DNA of 64,000 bases from assembly GCF_963676475.1 (NCBI RefSeq), contig NZ_OY781106.1, positions 2,728,001 to 2,792,000 on the forward strand, given 5' to 3'. The stretch is from an uncultured Celeribacter sp. Its GTDB lineage: Bacteria; Pseudomonadota; Alphaproteobacteria; Rhodobacterales; Rhodobacteraceae. Below the pieces are notes generated by a model. It was not told where the DNA came from, searched no databases, and worked only from the letters and a program-made list of their open reading frames with translations. The stretch's first letter is position 1. Each line of letters begins with the position of its first letter. This document shows positions 35,201 to 42,804 of this stretch, piece after piece. Both the position numbers and the translations under genes were made by a program.

Positions 35201-35621
35201 CGGCATCATCCGCGCCATCGGGCAGGTCGGTCACCGTGTCGATGGCGGCATTCACATCGTCGGCGGCGCGCTGCATGTCCCAGCCCGGTTCGAATTCCAG
35301 CGTGATATTGCCGCGCCCCTCGACCGACGTGGCGCTTGATTCCAATACGCCCTCGACGGCCAAAAGCGTCGGCTCCAACACCTGCACGATGCCATTGTCG
35401 ACATCTTCCGGCCCCGCGCCGTCCCAAGCGACCGAGACGCGGACGCTATCGACCACGACATCGGGGAAAAACTGCGACCGCATCTGCGGGATCGCGGCCA
35501 GCCCGGAGCAGAGCAACAACACAAGCACAAGGTTCGCCGCCGTCCGGTGACGTGTGAAATAGGAGAGAATGCCCTTGGCCTTCGCCAAACCTGCGCCGCG
35601 GCCTGTCTCTTTCACAGACAT
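32226..35621 (-). CDS. RND-family efflux permease
   Basis: 1131 aa. Inner-membrane proton antiporter of the AcrB type with twelve expected helices in two halves. The first has SQFFPDVVVDSVRVSVAW after helix 1 and the proton-relay segment LGIVVDDAIVVGEHADF near 410; the second ends with repeated hydrophobic segments. It probably forms a tripartite pump with the adaptor encoded directly upstream on the same strand, plus a TolC-type outer channel encoded elsewhere. Substrates cannot be read. The C-terminus (about 1030-1131) is longer than usual, with extra hydrophobic segments. Confidence 0.9.
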   Translation of the reverse strand: MSVKETGRGAGLAKAKGILSYFTRHRTAANLVLVLLLCSGLAAIPQMRSQFFPDVVVDSVRVSVAWDGAGPEDVDNGIVQVLEPTLLAVEGVLESSATSVEGRGNITLEFEPGWDMQRAADDVNAAIDTVTDLPDGADDAEVQWGGWTDRVTDVAITGPVGLDQLARFADELVARLFAQGVTRTTISGVAASETVVRVPTLSLIEHDVTMEEIASAIASEADTSPAGNVGNGGARVRTGVEKREAANIAGIVLRSNDDGSQLTIGDVASIEVNGVDRDEAFFVGDNPAVSVRVSRSDMGDAIGIQRTVEEVAAEMELTLPEGVTLDLYSTRAERIQARLDLLLSNGAMGLGLVLILLFLFLNARTAIWVAAGIPVAMLSAIAMMYAAGLTINMISLFALIITLGIVVDDAIVVGEHADFRVRRLGEGPVEAAENAARRMFAPVFSSTVTTVIAFFGLTAISGRFGDMISDIPFTVIVVLIASLVECFIILPNHLSHSLTAQSRSHWYDWPSRQVDKGFRVFRKRLFRPLVTWSVKLRYPVVAGAVLLLAVQASLLISGQVQWRFFSSPEQPVITGNFAMAPAGLRSDSIAMAQELQRATETVADRYEDEYGTNPLLYMISQIGSNAGRGLSGTNGKEDYQLGGITIELIDADLRPYSSAAFVSDLQEEVVNHPLAETVSFRRGRFGPGGDAIDVDLYGADSETLKAAAEELKSRLSQFPEVSALEDTLSYDKEELILELTPQGEALGFTIDALGSVLAHRLGGIEAATYPEGVRTASIQVEVPEDELTADFLNRTQMRAASGAYVPLSDIVSVERRTGFSTVRRENGLRILTVSGDMDEGNAARSAELQDEIRNEILPELDAQFGITHRISGLAEQENRFLSDAFLGLSGVLIGIYLTLAWIFSSWTRPVVVMSVIPFGLIGAIHGHAIWGVPLSMFSIVGLIGMTGIIINDSIVLVSTVDEYGRDRGLIPAVIDAAADRLRPVMLTTMTTVLGLAPLLYESSADAQFLKPTVITLAYGLGFGMVIVLVLVPAILAMQLDVARQVAALRRGLFHPKRTGTVGKALIGAVAFAALWFVMTIGPVVLPGVLPMLFGSGSFMSALALFLIGLIAAFVSLYMVVAGMRVRNGQKI

Positions 35622-35624
35622 GGC

Positions 35625-37085
35625 TTAGCTCCCCATCCGTTGTTCGAGACGCTCGATCAGATCAGCGGGCACGCGGTCGGCAGCAAGCTGTTCCTGAACA
35701 CGCAACCGCATCTCGTCGGACATTTTGTCATTGCTGGCGACAAAGGCCAAAAGCGCGGCACGACGTTCGTCGGTCAGCGCGATCATATCGGCGCCTGCAC
35801 CGCCCTGCGCCGATCCTTCGGCGCCGTTTACCCGGACCCGGATGCCCGCGCCCAACAAGGGCGTGCGTTCAGAGACGACCTGACGACCGACCAGACCATC
35901 GACACCAATGATCACATCATCGCCCTGACGCCGCAGTACGGAAACGGCAATCTCTTCGAGGCGGCTTTGGTCTGTCACCGCCAACACCGTGTTGTTGCCG
36001 CCCACCGCCGATGCGGGCACCAAGGCCACGCGTTCCAGCTCGGGTTCTTCCAACTCCACCGTCACAAAGTCACCGGGCCGAAAGCCCAGCACATCGTCAA
36101 GACGGGCATAAAGCGTGCGCCCGCTTTGCCCCGTCGCCACGGCCGCACTTTCGCGCACGACGCGGCCCGTGGCCTTGAGATCGAGACCAGCCACATCCAG
36201 CGTCACGGTAACCTCCATCTGCGGCAGGCGCGCGCGATCGGTGACCAGCCGGGCGTATTGTTCGGTCGAGATGCGGAATGCCACTTCCAACTCATCGGGA
36301 TTGATCAGCGTGGCGAATTGCTCATTGGTGCTCAACAGCGTGCCCAGCGCGCCGGACACCTCACTCAGCACCCCGCCGAAGGCGGCGGTGATGGTCATGT
36401 CATCGAGCGTGCGTTGCATGTTGTCGCGATCAATCTCGGCGCGCAGCACCGAGGTTTTCGCGCCATCGACCGCCGCCTCCGCATCCGCCAGAGCCTGACG
36501 TTTCGACAAAACGGATTGACCGGCGGCGGCATGGGTCAGCGCGGCCTCTTCGACCGAGCTTGCACTGCCTACGCCGCGCTCAAACAGACTTTGCTGACGG
36601 TCCAGAGCCGCTTGGCGCAGATCGAGCTGCGCGCGGGCGGCCTTCAGATCGTCAGCGGCGATGGTGCGGGCGCGTTCGGCGTCACGCAGATCGGCTTCGG
36701 CCTCCAACAAATCGGCGCGGGCCACACGCAGCGCGGCATCGGCATCTTCGGTGTCGATTTTCAGGATCACTTCGCCCGCCGTGACCGCCCCGCCCTCTTC
36801 GAACGCCTCGGACAGCTCGACAATCCGCCCGGCATCCGGCGCGCGCAGCTCAAGGCTTTGGCGCGCGGCGATCTGACCGTAGCTGGTGAGCATGGGAGTG
36901 AGCCGCTGCGGTACCACCTCCGTGACATTGACCGCAAACTGACGTTCACGCACCTGCGGCGGCATGCTATCGGCGGCCAGACGGGCCTGATAGGCAGAGT
37001 AGACCCGATATCCGGCCCCCACCAATAGGGCGAGCGTGGCGCAGGTCAGGAACAACCCAATCAGGGAACGGCGGAGAAATCGCAT
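35625..37085 (-). CDS. RND efflux periplasmic adaptor (HlyD/MFP family)
   Basis: 486 aa from ATG 37085. An N-terminal helix (LIGLFLTCATLALLVGAGYR) anchors it, followed by the lipoyl/barrel motif QSLELRAPDAGRIVELS near residue 76 and an alpha-helical hairpin of about 120-230. It bridges the RND permease to an outer-membrane channel. Its stop lies 3 nt before the permease start. Upstream in-frame starts exist; this one places the membrane helix at the usual distance. The C-terminal tail beyond about 400 is longer than in small MFPs. Confidence 0.88.
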   Translation of the reverse strand: MRFLRRSLIGLFLTCATLALLVGAGYRVYSAYQARLAADSMPPQVRERQFAVNVTEVVPQRLTPMLTSYGQIAARQSLELRAPDAGRIVELSEAFEEGGAVTAGEVILKIDTEDADAALRVARADLLEAEADLRDAERARTIAADDLKAARAQLDLRQAALDRQQSLFERGVGSASSVEEAALTHAAAGQSVLSKRQALADAEAAVDGAKTSVLRAEIDRDNMQRTLDDMTITAAFGGVLSEVSGALGTLLSTNEQFATLINPDELEVAFRISTEQYARLVTDRARLPQMEVTVTLDVAGLDLKATGRVVRESAAVATGQSGRTLYARLDDVLGFRPGDFVTVELEEPELERVALVPASAVGGNNTVLAVTDQSRLEEIAVSVLRRQGDDVIIGVDGLVGRQVVSERTPLLGAGIRVRVNGAEGSAQGGAGADMIALTDERRAALLAFVASNDKMSDEMRLRVQEQLAADRVPADLIERLEQRMGS

Positions 37086-37211
37086 AGAGGCGGGCCTTTT
37101 GTGCTGGCGACAAATGCTTTGAGGCAACGAAACCTCGCTCATAGTTGACAAGCATACGATGCACGCGCGGATTTCCGGCGCGGTTTTTTGTCACCTCACG
37201 GAATTGTTGGT

Positions 37212-37326
37212 TAAAGCGTTTTTCAAAAAACTTGAGGCACTCAATTTTTGAAAAACGCAGCAAGATCAATTCAGTGTCGCAACATTTTTCGCTCAATCTG
37301 ATTCAGATTAAACGAAAAACGCTTTA
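37212..37326. mobile_element. MITE-like repeat A, 115 bp
   Basis: Bounded by perfect 13-bp terminal inverted repeats, TAAAGCGTTTTTC at 37212-37224 and GAAAAACGCTTTA at 37314-37326. The interior folds into two hairpins: one is a near-perfect arm pair around a GCA loop at about 37216-37258, the other is built on AATCTGATTCAGATT near 37295-37309. It is more AT-rich than the genes around it. The right end supplies the moaB stop codon. A second element of the same length and ends lies at 42679-42793. No transposase is present. Confidence 0.8.
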
Positions 37327-37866
37327 TTTCCGGCGCTTGTGCTCGTCGAGGCGGGGAAAAATCTGGACGAAATTGCAGGGCTTGTGCCGGTAATCGAGCT
37401 GAAACTTCAGAATTTCGTTCCAGGCATCTTTGCAGGCGCCGGTCGAGCCGGGCAGTGCAAAGAGGTAAGTACCGCCCGCGACACCGCCGGTGGCGCGCGA
37501 CTGCACGGCGGAGGTGCCGATCTTTTGCATCGAGACGATGGTAAAGACCGTGCCGAAGGCGTCGATTTCCTTTTCGTAGACATCACGATGCGCCTCGACC
37601 GTCACATCGCGGCCCGTCAGCCCCGTCCCCCCCGTCGAGATCACCACATCGACATCCTTGTCGTCGATCCACATCTGAAGCGTGTCACGAATGAGCGGAC
37701 GGTCATCGGTGACAATCTTGCGATCCGCAACCACATGCCCGGCCTCTTCGATCATCTTGACCAAAGTGTCGCCGGATTTGTCATCCTTGAGCATGCGCGA
37801 ATCCGAGACGGTCAGAACCGCGATACGCACGGGGATAAATTCGAGAGTGTCGTCGATGTGGCTCAT
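37324..37866 (-). CDS. moaB: Molybdenum cofactor biosynthesis protein B
   Basis: 180 aa. The MogA/MoaB fold that binds molybdopterin; family members adenylylate it. The motif VISTGGTGLTGRDVTVEA near residue 75 is the conserved active-site loop, and the GSTGACKDAW segment is near 147. The stop codon TAA is the first three bases of a MITE-like terminal repeat, so the last residues (EHKRRK) may have been set by the insertion. It follows the uracil-DNA glycosylase gene by 25 nt on the same strand. moaE and moaD are at 48.9-49.6 kb. Confidence 0.92.
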   Translation of the reverse strand: MSHIDDTLEFIPVRIAVLTVSDSRMLKDDKSGDTLVKMIEEAGHVVADRKIVTDDRPLIRDTLQMWIDDKDVDVVISTGGTGLTGRDVTVEAHRDVYEKEIDAFGTVFTIVSMQKIGTSAVQSRATGGVAGGTYLFALPGSTGACKDAWNEILKFQLDYRHKPCNFVQIFPRLDEHKRRK

Positions 37867-37891
37867 AATAGCTCCGTAAAAGGGCAATGCC

Positions 37892-38671
37892 CTATGATTT
37901 CAGCTTGGCCTGAATCTCCAAAAGATCGGCCCAGGCCTCTCGTTTCGCCATGGGCGTGCGCAAGAGATAGGCCGGATGGGTCATCGGCATGGCGGGTTTA
38001 CCCAGCACCGTTTGCCAATTGCCTCTGAGCCGCGTGATCCCCGCACGGCCCAGCAAAGCAGTGCAGGCCCAATTGCCCATGAGCACGATCACATCCGGGT
38101 CGGCCAACTCGATATGGCGGATCAAAAACGGTTTCAGCATCGCGATCTCGGCGGGCGTCGGGTCGCGGTTTTCGGGCGGACGCCAGGGGATCGGATTGGT
38201 GATATAAAGCGCGTGTTCTGCATCGGGCGAGGTCCGATCCAAACCGATGGCCGCGAACATCTTGTCCAGCAACTGCCCGGAGCGCCCGACAAAGGGCTTG
38301 CCCTGAATGTCCTCGTCCCGCCCCGGCGCTTCGCCGATGATCATCACGCGGGCCTTGGGATTGCCGTCAGAGAACACCAGATTGCGCGCGCCGCGTTTGA
38401 GATCGCAAAGCTCGAAGCCGTCCAAAGCCTCGCGCAGCGCCTCCAGACTCCCCGCCGATTGCGCCAGTTTCAACGCGATCTCTGAGGCGTCTTCCTTTTT
38501 CTCAGGCACGATGACCTGCGGGGCCTTTGCCGCCTCCGCCGCAGGTTTCGGCGCTTTCTCAGGGATCTCATACCGATTGACAGGCATCTCGGAGATCGCC
38601 TCGGCTGCGCCAAGCTCGATCTGCCACTCCAAAAGAGCGTGCGCTTCCCAATAGTCGATCTGAGTCTCCAT
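37892..38671 (-). CDS. Uracil-DNA glycosylase, family-4-like, lacking most FeS cysteines
   Basis: 259 aa from ATG 38671. The catalytic motif GEAPGRDEDIQGKPFVGR near residue 110 and the C-terminal HPAYLLR segment match family-4 uracil-DNA glycosylases, which remove uracil from DNA. In that family four cysteines hold a 4Fe-4S cluster. Here the first pair reads FELCDL with a Phe in place of the first Cys, and the second pair positions read PWRPP and AMLKPF. Only one cysteine remains, so a cluster is unlikely. The N-terminal 75 residues are a variable Pro/Ala-rich linker. moaB follows by 25 nt. Confidence 0.8.
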   Translation of the reverse strand: METQIDYWEAHALLEWQIELGAAEAISEMPVNRYEIPEKAPKPAAEAAKAPQVIVPEKKEDASEIALKLAQSAGSLEALREALDGFELCDLKRGARNLVFSDGNPKARVMIIGEAPGRDEDIQGKPFVGRSGQLLDKMFAAIGLDRTSPDAEHALYITNPIPWRPPENRDPTPAEIAMLKPFLIRHIELADPDVIVLMGNWACTALLGRAGITRLRGNWQTVLGKPAMPMTHPAYLLRTPMAKREAWADLLEIQAKLKS

Positions 38672-38790
38672 AGCGGCCAAGCTACAAGGCCCGGACGAGG
38701 AGGTAAATCGCGTAAAAGTCGAGAATGGCGCATTGCCCGCCCGCGCGTGCTTTTCTATAAGCGGAGGAAAGCACATAGGGGGCATCTCAC

Positions 38791-39747
38791 ATGGCATTCC
38801 GGCAAAAACACCTTCTGGGGATCGAGCCGCTTCATCCCGATGAGATCACCACCATTCTCGATGTGGCGGAGCGTTACGTTGATCTGAACCGTCAGGCCAA
38901 CAAACATTCCGACGCCCTCAAAGGCCTCACCCAGATCAACATGTTCTTCGAGAACTCGACGCGCACGCAGTCGTCTTTCGAACTCGCGGGCAAACGTCTT
39001 GGCGCCGATGTGATGAACATGGCGATGCAGGCCAGCTCGATCAAAAAGGGCGAGACGCTGATTGATACGGCGCTGACGCTCAACGCCATGCATCCTGATC
39101 TCTTGGTCGTGCGTCACCCGCATTCAGGTGCGGTGGATCTCCTGGCGCAAAAGGTCAACTGCGCGGTGCTGAACGCGGGCGATGGCAAGCATGAACACCC
39201 GACGCAGGCTTTGCTCGATGCGCTGACGATCCGGCGCGCGAAAGGCCGTTTGCACCGTCTTAACATCGCGATTTGCGGTGACATCGCCCATAGCCGTGTC
39301 GCGCGCTCGAACCTCATGCTCTTGGGCAAAATGGAGAACCGCGTGCGTCTTGTCGGCCCGCCCACTTTGGTGCCGCAGCAGTTCCGCGAATTTGGTTGCG
39401 AGATTTACGACGACATGGCCGAGGGCCTGAAAGACGTCGACGTGGTGATGATGCTCCGCCTGCAAAAAGAGCGCATGGATGGCGGCTTCATCCCGTCGGA
39501 GCGCGAATATTTCTACCGCTACGGATTGGACGCCGACAAGCTGGCGCATGCCAAACCCGACGCCATCGTCATGCACCCGGGGCCGATGAACCGCGGCGTC
39601 GAGATCGACGGCACCATTGCCGACGACATCAACCGGTCTGTTATTCAGGAACAGGTCGAAATGGGCGTCGCTGTGCGCATGGCCGCGATGGACCTTTTGG
39701 CCCGCAACCTCAAGGCCTCGCGCGAAGAGGCGGGGGTGATGGTGTGA
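38791..39747 (+). CDS. pyrB: Aspartate carbamoyltransferase, catalytic chain
   Basis: 318 aa. Makes carbamoyl-aspartate in pyrimidine synthesis. The carbamoyl-phosphate site FFENSTRTQSSFELAGKR near residue 52 and the HPGPMNRGVE motif near 266 are intact, with HEHPTQALLDAL near 131. A GGGGGC ribosome site precedes ATG 38791. It overlaps the next gene by 4 nt and leads an operon with two small membrane proteins and a dihydroorotase-like gene. The gene is divergent from the uracil-DNA glycosylase across 119 bp. Confidence 0.95.
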   Translation: MAFRQKHLLGIEPLHPDEITTILDVAERYVDLNRQANKHSDALKGLTQINMFFENSTRTQSSFELAGKRLGADVMNMAMQASSIKKGETLIDTALTLNAMHPDLLVVRHPHSGAVDLLAQKVNCAVLNAGDGKHEHPTQALLDALTIRRAKGRLHRLNIAICGDIAHSRVARSNLMLLGKMENRVRLVGPPTLVPQQFREFGCEIYDDMAEGLKDVDVVMMLRLQKERMDGGFIPSEREYFYRYGLDADKLAHAKPDAIVMHPGPMNRGVEIDGTIADDINRSVIQEQVEMGVAVRMAAMDLLARNLKASREEAGVMV

Positions 39748-40265
39748 GCAACGTTCTCGATATTCCGCCGTCCGGGCAAAAGCTGGTCTGGGCCTTTTCC
39801 TATGAGGGCCCCATGGACGCCCTCGAAGCCCTTTCGCCCGAAGAACTGGCCGAGGCTTTGGGCCTTTGGGCCACGCCTGACATGGACCATATCGAACGCT
39901 TCGATCTGGACAGCATGCGGAATTATGGCTTTGCGCGCTATCTCTCGGAGGCCAGCGGGTTTGAAATTGGCGAGGACACAAGCCGCCTCGATGCGCTCAC
40001 CGGGCCAGTTCTGCTGATCCACGCCAAGGCGCTCAATGAAAAAGACACCCGCTTTGCGCCGGAACCGCCGTTTGCGCTGATCGGTCGCTACGGCACCGGC
40101 CTCGACATCCCGCCGGTGATCGGGATTGAGAGCGACAGCGCCAAAGGCCAGTTGCCGCAGGGCAAGCCGCCGAAGTCCTCGGCGCGCATCTCCGGCATGG
40201 TCGCCACTTTCGTCCTCATCTTCCTCGCGATCTTTGTCGCCGTCTTCGTCTGGATCGGCGGATGA
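39744..40265 (+). CDS. Hypothetical tail-anchored protein in the pyrB operon
   Basis: 173 aa from GTG 39744, overlapping the pyrB stop. Mostly soluble, ending in one hydrophobic segment (VATFVLIFLAIFVAVFVWI, about 151-170), so probably tail-anchored. The segment GFARYLSEASGFEIGEDTSR looks conserved but I know no family. The overlap with pyrB and the next gene, 4 nt each, points to coupled translation. Its constant place between pyrB and pyrC in Rhodobacteraceae, as I recall it, suggests a functional link, not shown here. Confidence 0.7.
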   Translation: MSNVLDIPPSGQKLVWAFSYEGPMDALEALSPEELAEALGLWATPDMDHIERFDLDSMRNYGFARYLSEASGFEIGEDTSRLDALTGPVLLIHAKALNEKDTRFAPEPPFALIGRYGTGLDIPPVIGIESDSAKGQLPQGKPPKSSARISGMVATFVLIFLAIFVAVFVWIGG

Positions 40266-40777
40266 CCGAGGGCTGGGCGGATATCCTCCACCCCAATGAG
40301 CGGGTGCTGTGGCAGGGCCAGCCGGACAGCCGCATCCAATGGCGTGGCCCCGGCCTGCCGTTTGCGTTTTTCGGCGTGGTCTTTGCGGGGTTTGCCCTGT
40401 TTTGGATGGTGAATGCTTTTGTGGCAGGCGGGTTCTGGATTTTCGGCCTGTTCCAATTCGTCACCGGCCTCCTCGTGGCGCTTGCGCCTTTGCTTTTGGG
40501 CCCCTTCATCGCGCGGCGCACATGGTATTCGCTGAGTTCCCGCCGCGCGTTTTTCGCAAGCGACATGCCGTTTTCCGGCAAAACCCTTTTGGCCCTCGAC
40601 CTGCGCCCCTCTTTGGGTGTGGAGTTCGACGGCCAAGACCCAGGCACGATTACCTTCAACACCCGCGCAGAGCCGATTGTCGGTGAACAATTCGACAGCA
40701 CGCCCGCGTTTGCTCTTATCCCCGATGCCCGCACCGTCTACGGGCTGATCCGCGATATTCAGAAAGGCTCCGTATGA
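40262..40777 (+). CDS. Hypothetical two-helix membrane protein in the pyrB operon
   Basis: 171 aa. Two hydrophobic segments (about 33-55 and 60-82) follow an N-terminal LHPNERVLWQGQPDSRIQW, a start typical of bacterial PH-like membrane proteins. The C-terminal 85 residues look like a small beta-domain. Overlaps of 4 nt with both neighbours. Function unknown. Could be a bPH-type domain; this rests on the WQGQP-like start and the beta-strand pattern only. Confidence 0.7.
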   Translation: MTEGWADILHPNERVLWQGQPDSRIQWRGPGLPFAFFGVVFAGFALFWMVNAFVAGGFWIFGLFQFVTGLLVALAPLLLGPFIARRTWYSLSSRRAFFASDMPFSGKTLLALDLRPSLGVEFDGQDPGTITFNTRAEPIVGEQFDSTPAFALIPDARTVYGLIRDIQKGSV

Positions 40778-42039
40778 CCATTTTCACCAATGCCCGCCTG
40801 ATCGACCCGGAAACCCAGACCGACACGCTTGGCTGGTTGCGCGTCGAGGGCGATGTCATCGCGGAAAGCGGCACGGGCACGCCGCCGCTGGGCGAGACCG
40901 TCGACTGTGGCGGCAAATGCCTTGCCCCCGGGATCGTCGATCTGGGTGTGAAAGTCTCTGAACCCGGTGAGCGTCACAAGGAAAGCTTTGCCTCCGCCGG
41001 TCGCGCGGCAGCCGCGGGCGGGGTGACGACGATTGTCACCCGTCCCGACACACTCAGCGCGATTGATACGCCCGAGGTCTTGGAATTCGTTCAGCGCCGC
41101 GCAGCGAGCGATGCCATCGTCAAGGTCAAACACCTCTCCGCCCTCACCAAAGGCCGCGAGGGCCGCGAGATGGTTGAGATCGGATTTATGCGCGACGCGG
41201 GCGCCGTGGCCTTTACCGATTGCGATCATGTCATCGAGAACACCAAGGCGTTGCAGCGTGCGCTGACCTACGCGAAATCCTGTGGCGCGCTGGTGATCGG
41301 CCACCCGCAGGACCCGGGGCTGTCGAAAGGCGCCGCCGCGACGTCGGGCAAATTCGCCGCCCTGCGCGGCCTGCCCGCCGTGTCGCCGATGGCGGAACGC
41401 ATGGGCCTCGACCGCGATCTGGCGCTGATCGAGATGACCGGTGTTTCTTATCACTTTGACCAGATCACCACCGCCCGCGCCTTGCCTGCACTGGAGCGGG
41501 CGAAACAGAATGGCTTTGATGTGACGGCGGGCGTGTCGATCCATCACCTGACGCTCAACGAGTTGGACGTGGGCGATTACCGGACGTTCTTCAAAGTCAA
41601 ACCGCCGCTGCGTTCCGAAGACGACCGTTTGGCGATGGTCGAGGCGGTGGCCTCCGGGGTGATCGACGTGATTTCGTCGATGCACACGCCGCAGGACGAA
41701 GAGAGCAAGCGCCTGCCCTTTGAAGAAGCCGCCTCGGGGGCCGTGGGTCTTGAGACGCTGCTCCCCGCCGCGCTGCGCCTGTACCACGCGGGCCAATTGA
41801 CCTTGCCGGAACTGTTCCGCGCGATGGCGCTGAACCCGGCGAAACGCTTGGGATTGGCCTCCGGGCGGCTGTCCGAGGGCGCGCCTGCGGATCTCGTGCT
41901 CTTCGATCCGGATGCGCCTTTTGTGCTGGATCGGTTCAAGCTCCGTTCGAAATCCAAGAATACCCCCTTTGACGGCGCCCGGATGCAGGGCATTGTCAAA
42001 GGCACCTGGGTGGACGGGATGCGGGTGTTCGACGGCTGA
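40774..42039 (+). CDS. pyrC: Dihydroorotase-family protein, probably non-catalytic
   Basis: 421 aa, the length of type I dihydroorotases, with the general plan kept: CLAPGIVDLGVKVSEPGE at the start and the repeated TIM-barrel segments. Metal ligands are lost, however: the HxH motif (normally DLHVHLREPG) reads DLGVKVSEPG, the later LHFAHVST-type histidine reads YHFDQITTA, and the TDHAP aspartate reads SSMHTP. This is the pattern of the inactive PyrC-like partner that stabilises aspartate carbamoyltransferase in some bacteria. A working dihydroorotase must then be encoded elsewhere. The overlap chain from pyrB supports a shared complex. Confidence 0.85.
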   Translation: MTIFTNARLIDPETQTDTLGWLRVEGDVIAESGTGTPPLGETVDCGGKCLAPGIVDLGVKVSEPGERHKESFASAGRAAAAGGVTTIVTRPDTLSAIDTPEVLEFVQRRAASDAIVKVKHLSALTKGREGREMVEIGFMRDAGAVAFTDCDHVIENTKALQRALTYAKSCGALVIGHPQDPGLSKGAAATSGKFAALRGLPAVSPMAERMGLDRDLALIEMTGVSYHFDQITTARALPALERAKQNGFDVTAGVSIHHLTLNELDVGDYRTFFKVKPPLRSEDDRLAMVEAVASGVIDVISSMHTPQDEESKRLPFEEAASGAVGLETLLPAALRLYHAGQLTLPELFRAMALNPAKRLGLASGRLSEGAPADLVLFDPDAPFVLDRFKLRSKSKNTPFDGARMQGIVKGTWVDGMRVFDG

Positions 42040-42087
42040 GCCCCGCCGCCGCATCCTATTTTGAGTATTTAAACCACGGAAAAGACC

Positions 42088-42681
42088 ATGACGCTGCTCT
42101 TGATCATCATAACCGCGCTTTTGGCCTATCTTTTGGGCTCGATCCCCTTTGGCATCGTCATGGCGCGGCTCTTTGGTTTGGGCAATTTGCGCCAGATCGG
42201 GTCGGGCAACATCGGCGCGACCAATGTTTTGCGCACCGGCAACAAAGTGGCGGCCTTTCTGACGCTTTTGGGCGACAGCGGCAAAGGGGCGTTGGCGGTG
42301 ATCTTGGCACGGGCGCTTTTGGGGGAACAGCTGGCCGGGATTGCCGGGCTGTTTGCCATGCTCGGGCATCTCTACCCGGTGTTTTTGCGCTTCAAAGGTG
42401 GGAAAGGCGTCGCGACCTTTCTCGGAACGCTTTTGGCGCTCTCGCTGCCTGTCGGGCTTTTGGCCTGTGGCACATGGCTGTTGGTGGCGGTGATCACGCG
42501 TTACTCAAGCCTCTCGGCCCTGATCGCCGCGCTTTTGGCGCCGATCTACACCGCGTTTTTCTACCATTTGCATGGCGCCCTTCTGGTGCTGATCCTGACC
42601 GGATTGATTTTCTACAAACACCGCGACAATATCGCGCGGCTCAAGGCCGGGACGGAAACCAAGATCGGTCAGAAGGGCTAA
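42088..42681 (+). CDS. plsY: Glycerol-3-phosphate acyltransferase PlsY
   Basis: 197 aa, several hydrophobic segments, typical of PlsY, which transfers an acyl group from acyl-phosphate to glycerol-3-phosphate at the start of phospholipid synthesis. The segments LGSIPFG, GSGNIGATNVLR and FKGGKGVATFLG are the conserved loops. It lies 48 nt after pyrC. Its stop codon TAA is also the first three bases of MITE-like repeat B. Confidence 0.93.
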   Translation: MTLLLIIITALLAYLLGSIPFGIVMARLFGLGNLRQIGSGNIGATNVLRTGNKVAAFLTLLGDSGKGALAVILARALLGEQLAGIAGLFAMLGHLYPVFLRFKGGKGVATFLGTLLALSLPVGLLACGTWLLVAVITRYSSLSALIAALLAPIYTAFFYHLHGALLVLILTGLIFYKHRDNIARLKAGTETKIGQKG

Positions 42682-42793
42682 AGCGTTTTTCTTTTTATCT
42701 GAGCCAGGGAAAAAGAAAAACGCATTGCAACAAATAAACGTTGTGAGCGCTTCACACAAAATCTGTGTTTCAGATTTAATGCGAAACGCTTTA
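42679..42793. mobile_element. MITE-like repeat B, 115 bp
   Basis: Same length and ends as repeat A: TAAAGCGTTTTTC at 42679-42691 and, at the right, GAAACGCTTTA (42783-42793) in place of the full 13-mer. The interior again forms two hairpins: GCGTTTTTCTTTTT pairs with AAAAAGAAAAACGC, and AAATCTG pairs with CAGATTT. It sits between the convergent plsY and gshA genes and could also serve as a transcription barrier. Confidence 0.8.
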
Positions 42794-42804
42794 AGCCCCT
42801 CTGA

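Noticed and set aside
33018..35339. 773-codon plus-strand frame opposite the RND permease
   Set aside because: Arg/His-rich shadow translation. The minus strand encodes a complete RND protein with its proton-relay motif.
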